From positions 158,562 through 167,979 of the forward strand of contig DHIO01000034.1 in NCBI GenBank assembly GCA_002403855.1: DNA of 9,418 bases, in the 5' to 3' direction. Below, piece after piece: positions 1 through 5,451 of this stretch. The DNA is from Acidimicrobiia bacterium UBA4744 (GTDB lineage Bacteria; Actinomycetota; Acidimicrobiia; Spongiisociales; UBA4744). The notes beneath the pieces are model-generated. The model had not been told where the DNA came from and ran no database searches. It was given only the letters and a program-made list of their open reading frames with translations. Each line of letters opens with the position of its first letter. Within the stretch, counting starts at the first letter, position 1. A program made the translations under genes and the position numbers.

Positions 1-987
1 AAGGAAGAGGTCGACGAGGAGGACGTCGCCGAGGTGGTCAGCCGCTGGACGGGGATTCCCGTCGCCCGATTGATGGAAGGCGAAATCGAAAAACTGATCC
101 GTCTCGAAGACCACCTCCACCGCCGGGTGGTCGGACAGGACGCCGCGGTGGCCGCCGTGGCCAACGCCATCCGGCGCAGCCGGGCCGGGCTGTCGGATCC
201 TCACCGCCCGATCGGATCTTTCATCTTCCTCGGCCCAACCGGGGTCGGCAAGACCGAGCTGGCCCGGGCTCTTGCCTGGTTCATGTTCGACGACGAGCGG
301 GCCATGGTGCGCGTCGACATGTCCGAGTACATGGAAAAGCACAGCGTGTCGAGGTTGATCGGCGCACCTCCCGGCTACATCGGTTACGACGAGGGCGGGC
401 AGCTGACCGAGGCCGTGCGGCGACGCCCCTACTCGGTGATCCTGCTCGACGAGATCGAGAAAGCCCACGCAGATGTGTTCAACGTGCTGCTGCAGGTGAT
501 GGACGACGGCCGGTTGACCGACGGCCAGGGGCGGAGCGTCGATTTCTCCAACACCGTCCTGATCATGACCTCCAATCTGGGATCGCAACACATCGAACCG
601 ACCAGTTCCGACGACGAGGTCCGCCGGCAGGTCATGGCCGTCGTGCGGTCCCATTTCCGGCCCGAGTTCTTGAACCGGGTCGATGAGGTCATCGTGTTTC
701 ACCGGCTCTCCCAGGAGGATCTCCGCCGTATCGTCGATATCCAGCTCGAGCACGTACGAAACCGCCTGGCCGGTCGCCGCATCGATCTCACCCTGACCGA
801 AGCAGCCAAGGACTGGCTGGCCGGGGAGGGGTACGACCCGGCCTACGGGGCTCGTCCGCTGAAACGGCTGATTCAGACGGAGATCGCCGACAAACTGGCC
901 CTGCAGATCCTCGATGGGACCTTCGGGGAGGAGGACACGGTGCAAGCTGATGCGGGCGAGGACGGGTTGGTGTTTCGAGCCGCATAG
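1..987 (+). CDS. clpB: ATP-dependent chaperone ClpB (disaggregase), C-terminal part, 5' truncated by window edge
   Basis: The open frame runs in from base 1, so the true start lies outside the window; 328 residues are visible. ClpB is a cytoplasmic AAA+ ring ATPase that threads aggregated proteins through its pore and refolds them with DnaK. The second AAA+ module is complete: Walker A GPTGVGKT (visible residues 78-85), aromatic pore loop around GYIGYDEGG (125-133), Walker B VILLDE (146-151), sensor 1 TSN (190-192), arginine finger in FLNR (223-226), sensor 2 GARPLKR (283-289), then the small C-terminal D2 domain. The lead-in VVSRWTGIPV and the absence of a ClpX/ClpC-type ClpP-binding loop favour ClpB over ClpC; the D2 sequence matches ClpB closely from memory of the family. 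A GC-rich hairpin overlaps the stop codon. The next gene is 358 bp away and probably has its own promoter, so co-transcription is doubtful. Confidence 0.95.
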   Translation, partial: KEEVDEEDVAEVVSRWTGIPVARLMEGEIEKLIRLEDHLHRRVVGQDAAVAAVANAIRRSRAGLSDPHRPIGSFIFLGPTGVGKTELARALAWFMFDDERAMVRVDMSEYMEKHSVSRLIGAPPGYIGYDEGGQLTEAVRRRPYSVILLDEIEKAHADVFNVLLQVMDDGRLTDGQGRSVDFSNTVLIMTSNLGSQHIEPTSSDDEVRRQVMAVVRSHFRPEFLNRVDEVIVFHRLSQEDLRRIVDIQLEHVRNRLAGRRIDLTLTEAAKDWLAGEGYDPAYGARPLKRLIQTEIADKLALQILDGTFGEEDTVQADAGEDGLVFRAA

Positions 988-994
988 CGGCTCG
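976..994 (+). terminator. GC-rich hairpin spanning the clpB stop codon, candidate terminator
   Basis: CGAGCCGC (976-983) and GCGGCTCG (987-994) are perfect reverse complements around a 3-nt loop ATA. The TAG stop of clpB (985-987) lies partly in the loop and partly in the second arm. The stem is almost all G-C. No T-tract follows, so this is not a textbook intrinsic terminator; it may act as a U-tract-less terminator or as a 3'-end stabiliser. Confidence 0.5.
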
Positions 995-1067
995 GTTCCA
1001 GGCTCCAGGTTCCAGGTTTCAGGTTCCAGGTTTCAGGTTCCAGGTTTCAGGTTCCAGGTTTCAGGTT
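994..1067. repeat. Tandem heptamer array GGTTCCA/GGTTTCA, ten units
   Basis: Ten consecutive 7-bp units run from 994 to 1063 and the array ends with a partial GGTT. Eight units (1008-1063) alternate strictly between GGTTCCA and GGTTTCA, giving four perfect copies of a 14-bp period. The first two are GGTTCCA and GGCTCCA. The array starts on the last base of the clpB hairpin. Heptameric short tandem repeats in bacterial intergenic regions are known, for example in cyanobacteria; they are thought to spread by slippage or gene conversion. No function can be read from the sequence. Confidence 0.9.
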
Positions 1068-1336
1068 GGCGGGAACCTGAGACACGAGACCCTCAATCCA
1101 GGATGCCTCGAGTACTGCGGCAATCTCGACTGCCGTCTCCCCCAGCCGATGCCGTGCTTGGTGTTGGCGAGTCTCTCGAGGTCGAATCCGACGACCGAGC
1201 GCCACCCGGTTGCGGCGGGAACGACCCGGAGATCGCTTTCGAGGGGTAGACGGTCCCAGGGCCGGCGGCCGGCAACCGAACACTCCGACCGCGGGTCAAT
1301 CTCGATTCCCGGGGAAGTGAGGGGTCCATCTGCGAT
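1047..1336 (-). pseudogene. Possible remnant of an unidentified gene, frameshifted
   Basis: On the - strand a frame entering near 1336 reads protein-like sequence such as GWRSVVGFDLERLANTKHGI, with mostly G/C third positions, down to a run of five C on the + strand (1139-1143). Adding one base there would continue smoothly into GETAVEIAAVLEASWIEGL in the next frame, which stops at 1047 inside the heptamer array. The two halves together look like a continuous soluble protein segment with alternating polar and hydrophobic residues. No ATG, GTG or TTG start is visible in the upstream frame before nfeD's promoter. I do not recognise the family. It could be a decayed gene, a real short gene with an indel in this assembly, or chance coding-like bias in GC-rich DNA. 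Confidence 0.3.
1061..1080. repeat. Short inverted repeat at the distal end of the heptamer array
   Basis: TCAGGTT (1061-1067) and AACCTGA (1074-1080) form a perfect 7-bp inverted repeat around the 6-nt loop GGCGGG. The left arm is the last heptamer boundary of the array and the right arm is its inverted copy. This could form a hairpin at the end of the clpB transcript, but no T-tract follows. Confidence 0.5.
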
Positions 1337-1346
1337 AATCGCGCCA
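1331..1346 (+). promoter_or_regulatory. Candidate extended -10 promoter giving a leaderless mRNA for the NfeD-like gene
   Basis: TGC followed by GATAAT (1334-1339) matches an extended -10 element with five of six consensus bases. Six bases separate the hexamer from the ATG at 1346, the usual distance to a transcription start, so the first transcribed base would be the A of the start codon. No Shine-Dalgarno sequence sits at the usual distance from this ATG, which fits a leaderless transcript, a common arrangement in Actinobacteria. No clear -35 hexamer is visible; extended -10 promoters often do without one. Confidence 0.5.
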
Positions 1347-1792
1347 TGGACAACGACATATGGCGCTGGTTGTGGACCGGTCTGGCAGTATTCCTCGCCG
1401 TCGGGGAACTCTTCACCGCTGGGTTCTATCTCCTGCCTTTTGCCGTCGGCGGTGCGGTCGCGGCGATCCTGGCGTGGGTGGATATAGGTGTCGGCTGGCA
1501 GTGGGCGGCGTTCTTCGTCGTTTCGATCGGCACGCTCCTGTACTTGCAGTGGTTCATCCGAAGACAGGACATTCACGACACGAAGAGTATCGGAGCCAAC
1601 CGCTACCTGAACATGCGGGCAATCGTCCTGGAGCAGGTCGACCCGGTCGTCGCAACGGGCCGGGTTCGGGTGGAGTCCGAGGAGTGGCGAGCCACCAGCG
1701 ACGGGGAGATCATCGAACCGGGCGCGCAGGTGACGATCACCGAAGTGCGCGGCACGCGTCTGGTCGTCCGCGAAACGCACTCTGAATCTTGA
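1346..1792 (+). CDS. NfeD-like membrane protein (short form, OB-fold C-terminus)
   Basis: The product has 148 residues. Residues about 7-27, 28-46 and 52-71 are hydrophobic and probably form three membrane segments. The C-terminal part (about 86-145) has the spaced Gly/Val pattern of the NfeD OB-fold domain, including GRVRVESEEWRA, IIEPGAQVTITEV and GTRLVV. There is no N-terminal ClpP-like serine protease domain, so this is the short class, like E. coli YbbK, not the long protease class. NfeD proteins pair with SPFH/stomatin proteins in membrane microdomains, and the next gene, 41 bp downstream on the same strand, encodes such a partner. The ATG was chosen because it is followed directly by the first hydrophobic segment and lies six bases after a good -10 element. 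The molecular role of the family is only partly understood. Confidence 0.85.
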   Translation: MDNDIWRWLWTGLAVFLAVGELFTAGFYLLPFAVGGAVAAILAWVDIGVGWQWAAFFVVSIGTLLYLQWFIRRQDIHDTKSIGANRYLNMRAIVLEQVDPVVATGRVRVESEEWRATSDGEIIEPGAQVTITEVRGTRLVVRETHSES

Positions 1793-1822
1793 CGATTGCG
1801 GGAGCGTGAGGTAGCGCTGAAA

Positions 1823-1829
1823 GGGAGGG
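1823..1829 (+). promoter_or_regulatory. Ribosome binding site of the SPFH gene
   Basis: GGGAGGG lies four bases upstream of the ATG at 1834. It fixes that start, and it contrasts with the preceding gene, which has no such site. A separate strong site inside the operon suggests the SPFH protein is translated independently of the NfeD-like protein. Confidence 0.75.
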
Positions 1830-1833
1830 TTAG

Positions 1834-2781
1834 ATGGCTGCAGTAGTCATTCTGTTCATAGTCCTGGCGGTCATGCTGATCGTGTTCGTCGCTGCCGGTC
1901 TCCGGATAGTGCGGCCGTTCGAGAAGGGTCTGATCGAGTTCCTCGGCCGGTACGAACGCACGGTCGATCCGGGCCTGCGCTGGATCATGCCGTTCGTCAA
2001 ACGCCTACTCAAGGTGGACATGCGCGAGCAGGTGATCGACGTTCCTCCTCAGGAAGTCATCACCAAGGACAACGTTGTCGTCACCGTCGACGCGGTGATC
2101 TACTTCGAAGCCACCGACCCGGTGAAGCTCAAATACAACATCTCGAACTTCGTACTGGCGGTCACCAAGCTGGCGCAAACCAACCTCCGTAACGTCGTAG
2201 GTGATCTGCAACTGGACGAAGCCCTCACCTCTCGAGAACTGATCAACGCCAAGCTGCGCGAGATCCTCGACGATGCCACCGACAAGTGGGGCACGAGAGT
2301 GGTCAGGGTCGAGATCCAGAGGATCGAGCCGCCGCCGGACGTCACCGATGCCATGCACCGGCAGATGAAGGCCGAACGCGACCGCCGAGCGGTCGTCACC
2401 GAGGCCGAAGGGCAAAAACGTTCGGCGATCCTCAAGGCCGAAGGTGTCAAGGAGGCCCAGATCCTCGAGGCAGAAGGTCAAGCGGAGGCCATCAAACGAG
2501 TTGCCGACGCCGACAAGTACCAGAAGCTGACGGTGGCGGAAGGTGAAGGGCAAGCCATCGAGCGGGTGTTCGGGGCCATCCACACCGGCGATCCCACTCC
2601 CGATCTGATCGCCATCCGCTACCTGGAGGCTCTGCAGGGAATCGCCGACGGCCAGGCCTCCAAGGTCTTCTTGCCCATGGAGATGAGCGGGATCATGTCG
2701 AGTATCGGAGCCATCGCCGAGCTCTTCGGAAAGGATGACGATTCCTCCGAGCGGCCCGCGCCTCGCCCCCCGGGGATGTAG
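1834..2781 (+). CDS. SPFH/band-7 domain protein (stomatin/QmcA-like)
   Basis: The protein has 315 residues, the usual size for bacterial stomatin-like proteins. Residues 4-23 form one N-terminal membrane anchor. The SPFH/band-7 domain follows (about 24-180), with RIVRPFEKGLIEFLGRY, DPGLRWIMPFV, the core QVIDVPPQEVITKDNVVVTVDAVIYF, and the NLRNVVGDLQLDEALTSRE segment. A charged, Ala/Glu-rich coiled coil covers about 175-245 and includes several EAEGQ-type repeats. The end is a flexible acidic/proline tail. Such proteins oligomerise on the membrane and organise microdomains or regulate membrane proteases. With the NfeD-like gene 41 bp upstream it forms the classic nfeD-SPFH pair. Its client protease or lipid partner cannot be told from this window. 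It converges with the M20 gene, leaving only 31 bp between stop codons and no obvious terminator. Confidence 0.93.
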   Translation: MAAVVILFIVLAVMLIVFVAAGLRIVRPFEKGLIEFLGRYERTVDPGLRWIMPFVKRLLKVDMREQVIDVPPQEVITKDNVVVTVDAVIYFEATDPVKLKYNISNFVLAVTKLAQTNLRNVVGDLQLDEALTSRELINAKLREILDDATDKWGTRVVRVEIQRIEPPPDVTDAMHRQMKAERDRRAVVTEAEGQKRSAILKAEGVKEAQILEAEGQAEAIKRVADADKYQKLTVAEGEGQAIERVFGAIHTGDPTPDLIAIRYLEALQGIADGQASKVFLPMEMSGIMSSIGAIAELFGKDDDSSERPAPRPPGM

Positions 2782-2812
2782 GGAGAAGTCCGCGAAACGG
2801 AGCTCGTTCCCG

Positions 2813-3955
2813 CTACAAATCGCCCCACCGATCCTGAAGGGCCAGGTCGATCACCGTCCAGGCCATCGCCAGTGCCCCGTCGCGCACGGCTCGCTCACCA
2901 TCTCCGGTCACCGTGTGGGCAGCGAACTCGGGCTGATGGTTGACCGCGTCGCCGGGGTTGATCGACAGGAACGGATGGATGGAAGGCACCACCTGGCTGA
3001 CGTTCCCCATGTCGGTCGACCCGGCCGCGCCCGGTTCCTCATCGGCCCCTCGTCCCATGCGCCGGCCCAGAGCGGCGGCGTTGGCGGCAAACAGTTCCAC
3101 CATCACCGGGTTGCTGACCATGTCCTCGAACGAATGCCCGATCTGTTCGAGGTTCCAGGTGCAGCCGGTGGCCGCGGCGGCGGCATCGAAACACGCGATC
3201 ACCCGCCCGTAGAGCTCCTCCATGCGCTCTCGGGTTGCCGCTCGCACGTACCAGGACGAGCGGGTGTAGCTGGGAATGATATTGGGCGCATCCCCGCCGT
3301 GGGTGACGATGGCATGGATCTTGTCCGTTGGGTAGAGCGCCTGGCGCAAGGTAGAAACGTTGACGTAGGCCTGGACGAAGGCGTCGAGAGCGTTGATCCC
3401 CAGTTGGGGGGCAAAGGCGGCGTGCGAGTCCTTGCCGTGGAACTCAACGTCGATGTGTCGGACCCCGAGAACATGGGGATCGACCACGTTGCTATTGGAC
3501 GGGTGCACCATCATCGACGCCGCGACACCGGCGAAGGCACCGGCGTTGATGAGGTCGATCTTGCCTCCCATCTTCTCCTCCGCAGGAGTACCGAGCACCG
3601 TCACCCGGAACCCCAGTTCATCGGCCAGAGGAGCAAGCGCTACTCCGGCACCGGCCGCCGCCGCGGCGATGATGTTGTGCCCGCAGGCATGACCGACCTT
3701 GGGAAGCGCGTCCATCTCGGCGCAGATGACCACCTCTGGTCCGCCGCGCCCGGCCCGAGCAGCAAAGGCCGTCTCGAGGCCGTACGCCGGGTATTCGACC
3801 TCAAACCCATGCTCGGCCATGAACCCTGCCAGCCGCGCCGAGGTTTCATACTCTTCGAAACCGACCTCCGGGTGGTCGTACATCCACCGGTTGATATCGG
3901 CCAGCTCGCTCTCCACCCCGGCGAAGCCCCGTTCGGCGCGCTGCTTCGGGTCCAT
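2813..3955 (-). CDS. M20-family amidohydrolase/metallopeptidase (M20D, AbgB/PM20D2-like)
   Basis: The product has 380 residues, typical of M20D amidohydrolases, which cleave amide bonds of dipeptides, N-acyl amino acids or p-aminobenzoyl-glutamate with two metal ions in the cytoplasm. Visible motifs are AEMDALP (79-85), the metal-binding GHACGHN (88-94), the catalytic Glu pair in PAEEKMGGK (124-132), HPSNSN (151-156), the lid/dimer segment FHGKDSHAAFAP (172-183), GGDAPNIIPS (220-229) and the C-terminal SIHPFLSI (325-332). The frame is open 35 codons further upstream, to 4060. I place the start at 3955 because GAGGAG lies just before that ATG, the family homology begins there, and the upstream residues are Arg/Pro-rich and unlike the family. 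Substrate is not certain; the closest resemblance is to the PM20D2/AbgB branch. It lies next to an amino-acid transporter operon on the same strand but is separated from it by another gene. Confidence 0.9.
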   Translation of the reverse strand: MDPKQRAERGFAGVESELADINRWMYDHPEVGFEEYETSARLAGFMAEHGFEVEYPAYGLETAFAARAGRGGPEVVICAEMDALPKVGHACGHNIIAAAAAGAGVALAPLADELGFRVTVLGTPAEEKMGGKIDLINAGAFAGVAASMMVHPSNSNVVDPHVLGVRHIDVEFHGKDSHAAFAPQLGINALDAFVQAYVNVSTLRQALYPTDKIHAIVTHGGDAPNIIPSYTRSSWYVRAATRERMEELYGRVIACFDAAAAATGCTWNLEQIGHSFEDMVSNPVMVELFAANAAALGRRMGRGADEEPGAAGSTDMGNVSQVVPSIHPFLSINPGDAVNHQPEFAAHTVTGDGERAVRDGALAMAWTVIDLALQDRWGDL

Positions 3956-3958
3956 GGT

Positions 3959-3964
3959 CTCCTC
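3959..3964 (-). promoter_or_regulatory. Ribosome binding site that decides the M20 gene start
   Basis: On the - strand GAGGAG ends three bases before the ATG at 3955-3953. No comparable site precedes the longer reading starting at 4060, so the shorter protein is preferred. Confidence 0.65.
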
Positions 3965-3981
3965 GTTCCGGCAAGTGTCGT

Positions 3982-4007
3982 GGGGCGGTCCACGGTACCA
4001 CCGCCCC
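3982..4007. promoter_or_regulatory. Perfect inverted repeat in the divergent promoter region, candidate operator or 5'-UTR hairpin
   Basis: GGGGCGGT (3982-3989) and ACCGCCCC (4000-4007) are perfect reverse complements with a 10-nt spacer. The repeat lies 27-52 bp upstream of the M20 start and about 70 bp upstream of the divergent lipoprotein start. The dyad spacing would suit a dimeric repressor, or the RNA could form a stem in the M20 leader. There is no direct evidence to choose between them. Confidence 0.5.
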
Positions 4008-4074
4008 GGAGCGACCTCGTCTCGAGGAGTGGCAATCACCTGGCGACCGGGAGTACTCAAGTACGCTGCGGTGC

Positions 4075-4608
4075 GTGTTCGCCGTACGAGCCCTATGCGT
4101 CTTCACGCTGATTCTGGCGCTGGCCGCCTGTACGACTGCCGGCGAACGGACTACTACCACCACCGCGACCCTCCCCGTCACCGCCACCACTACGACCAGC
4201 CCGGCGACGACCCCTTCGACAGAGCCTCCGCCCGAGACGTGTGATCCTCCCGGCTTCCTACCCACCGTCCTTCCGGAGCGGGTGATCGACGACCAACCCG
4301 ACGTGTCGGCGGTGCCTCTCGACGAGTTCACTCTGCAGCCCGGCACGATCGTCACCGGCTGGACGGATGAGAGCGGGAGTCCGGCGCTCGTGATGGTGCG
4401 GGGCGGGCTTCCCCCAACTCGCTGGACCCAGACGCCCGAGGAGATCGAGGTGCGCGGGGTCACAGGGGCCGTCGGCCCACTCAACGACGGCGTATGGGCG
4501 GTCGCCTGGTTCGAAGGGCCTGATCGATGCGACGAGTATTCGCTCATCTTGTACCCGCCGGCGGATGCCGCAACGGCCCAGATGGTGGCGGCGAGCCTCA
4601 CAGGGTAG
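4075..4608 (+). CDS. Small Thr-rich lipoprotein of unknown function
   Basis: The product has 177 residues. Residues 1-18 are a signal sequence (positively charged Arg, then a hydrophobic core) ending in the lipobox LAAC with Cys19, so the protein should be lipid-anchored on the outer face of the membrane. Residues about 20-52 form a low-complexity linker of Thr, Pro, Ser and Ala. The remaining ~125 residues are a compact domain with two or three cysteines (near 56 and 152) and segments such as TIVTGWTDESGSPALVMVRGG and GVWAVAWFEGPDRCDEYSLIL that predict beta strands. I recognise no family. The GTG start at 4075 is the only one that gives the full signal peptide; no Shine-Dalgarno precedes it, and a weak TANNNT-type element (TACGCT, 4062-4067) would place transcription start at or next to the GTG, so this too may be leaderless. 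Confidence 0.8.
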   Translation: MFAVRALCVFTLILALAACTTAGERTTTTTATLPVTATTTTSPATTPSTEPPPETCDPPGFLPTVLPERVIDDQPDVSAVPLDEFTLQPGTIVTGWTDESGSPALVMVRGGLPPTRWTQTPEEIEVRGVTGAVGPLNDGVWAVAWFEGPDRCDEYSLILYPPADAATAQMVAASLTG

Positions 4609-4612
4609 GGGA

Positions 4613-4665
4613 AGTACCAAGTACCAAGCCATCTGGTGTCGTATTGAGTACTGGGTACTAGATAC
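4613..4665. repeat. Paired GTAC heptamers forming an imperfect inverted repeat between convergent genes
   Basis: The left side has two perfect AGTACCA heptamers (4613-4626). The right side has 7-bp steps GAGTACT, GGGTACT and partial AGATAC (4646-4665). Bases 4613-4625 can pair with 4647-4659 at 11 of 13 positions around a 21-nt loop. The element begins five bases after the lipoprotein stop and ends 13 bases before the aapP stop, so it may act as a two-way transcription end signal. No long T-tract is present on either strand. Confidence 0.6.
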
Positions 4666-4676
4666 GCCCGAAGGGC
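4666..4676 (-). terminator. Short stem-loop just after aapP, weak terminator candidate
   Basis: On the - strand GCCC, loop TTC, GGGC immediately follows the aapP stop (4680-4678). The stem is only 4 bp and the following bases are not T-rich, so any termination probably depends on the larger inverted repeat beyond it. Confidence 0.25.
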
Positions 4677-4677
4677 T

Positions 4678-5451
4678 CTACAGAATCTGACTCAAGAACA
4701 GTTTCGTCCGGTCTTCGTCGGGATTCTCGAAGATGTGCTCGGGGGTACCGACCTCGACCACCTCACCGTCGGCCATGAACAGCACCCGGTTGGCCACCGC
4801 CCGGGCGAAGCCCATTTCGTGGGTGACCACGATCATGGTCATCCCGGACTCGGCCAGCTCGACCATGGCGTCGAGCACCTCTTTGATCATCTCGGGGTCG
4901 AGAGCGGAAGTGGGCTCGTCGAAGAGCATCACCTTGGGCTGCATGGCGAGGGAGCGAGCGATGGCCACCCGTTGCTGCTGACCACCCGACAACTGGCCCG
5001 GGTACTTCTGGGCTTGTTCGGGGATCTTCACTCTCTCCAGCTGCCGCATGGCCAGTTCTTCGGCCTCCTTTTTCGGCACGTTGCGCACCTGCCGGGGCGC
5101 CAGGGTGATGTTGTCCAGCACGGTCAAATGGGGGAAGAGGTTGAACTGCTGGAACACCATTCCAGTCTCCCGACGGATCTCCTGGATGTTGCGGATGTCG
5201 TCGGAGAGTTCCACTCCGTCCACCACGATCCGGCCGGCGTCGTGCTTCTCGAGGCGATTGATGCAGCGGATGAGGGTCGACTTGCCGGAACCGGACGGAC
5301 CCATCACCACGATCACTTCCTGCTTCCCGACGTTCAGGTTGATGTTCTTGAGGGCCTGGAAGTCGCCGAAGTGCTTGTCGACTCCCTGCAGTTCGATGAT
5401 GACGTCCCCTCTCACTCGGGTGGCGTCGGCGTATACGTTTTCTTGCGTCAT
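4678..5451 (-). CDS. aapP: General L-amino acid ABC transporter, ATP-binding protein AapP
   Basis: The protein has 257 residues, the usual length of polar-amino-acid ABC ATPases (GlnQ/HisP/AapP/BztD). It hydrolyses ATP on the cytoplasmic face to drive import through AapQ and AapM. Motifs are in order: Walker A GPSGSGKS (51-58), Q-loop in FQQFNLFPH (100-108), signature LSGGQQQR (154-161), Walker B VMLFDEP (174-180), D-loop SALD (182-185), and the switch His in VVTHEMGF (208-215). About 15 residues precede the ATPase fold. Its ATG overlaps the aapM stop by four bases (ATGA, 5448-5451), which points to translational coupling. It is the last gene of the operon and converges with the lipoprotein gene. 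The ATPase alone could not be distinguished from GlnQ; the Aap assignment comes from its partners. Confidence 0.93.
   Translation of the reverse strand: MTQENVYADATRVRGDVIIELQGVDKHFGDFQALKNINLNVGKQEVIVVMGPSGSGKSTLIRCINRLEKHDAGRIVVDGVELSDDIRNIQEIRRETGMVFQQFNLFPHLTVLDNITLAPRQVRNVPKKEAEELAMRQLERVKIPEQAQKYPGQLSGGQQQRVAIARSLAMQPKVMLFDEPTSALDPEMIKEVLDAMVELAESGMTMIVVTHEMGFARAVANRVLFMADGEVVEVGTPEHIFENPDEDRTKLFLSQIL

Noticed and set aside
994..1067. Heptamer array considered as a CRISPR or an attachment site
   Set aside because: Units are 7 bp with no spacers, and no cas gene or integrase is present. It is a simple tandem repeat.
1061..1780. A 239-codon - strand frame opposite the NfeD-like gene
   Set aside because: Its 5' two thirds are antisense to nfeD and look non-coding. 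Only the part below about 1336 was kept, as a low-confidence remnant.
2782..2812. Terminator between the convergent SPFH and M20 genes
   Set aside because: Only a 4-bp pairing around GAGCT is visible in the 31-bp gap, with no T-tract on either strand; not enough to support a call.
3956..4060. Longer M20 protein starting at 4060
   Set aside because: The added 35 residues are Arg/Pro-rich and unlike the family, cross the inverted repeat, and have no ribosome binding site.
2735..4111. Long + strand reading frame (458 codons) across the M20 region
   Set aside because: It is antisense to the M20 gene, whose motifs are unmistakable. The + translation is rich in Arg, Gly, His and Pro with no domain pattern, as expected opposite a GC-rich gene.
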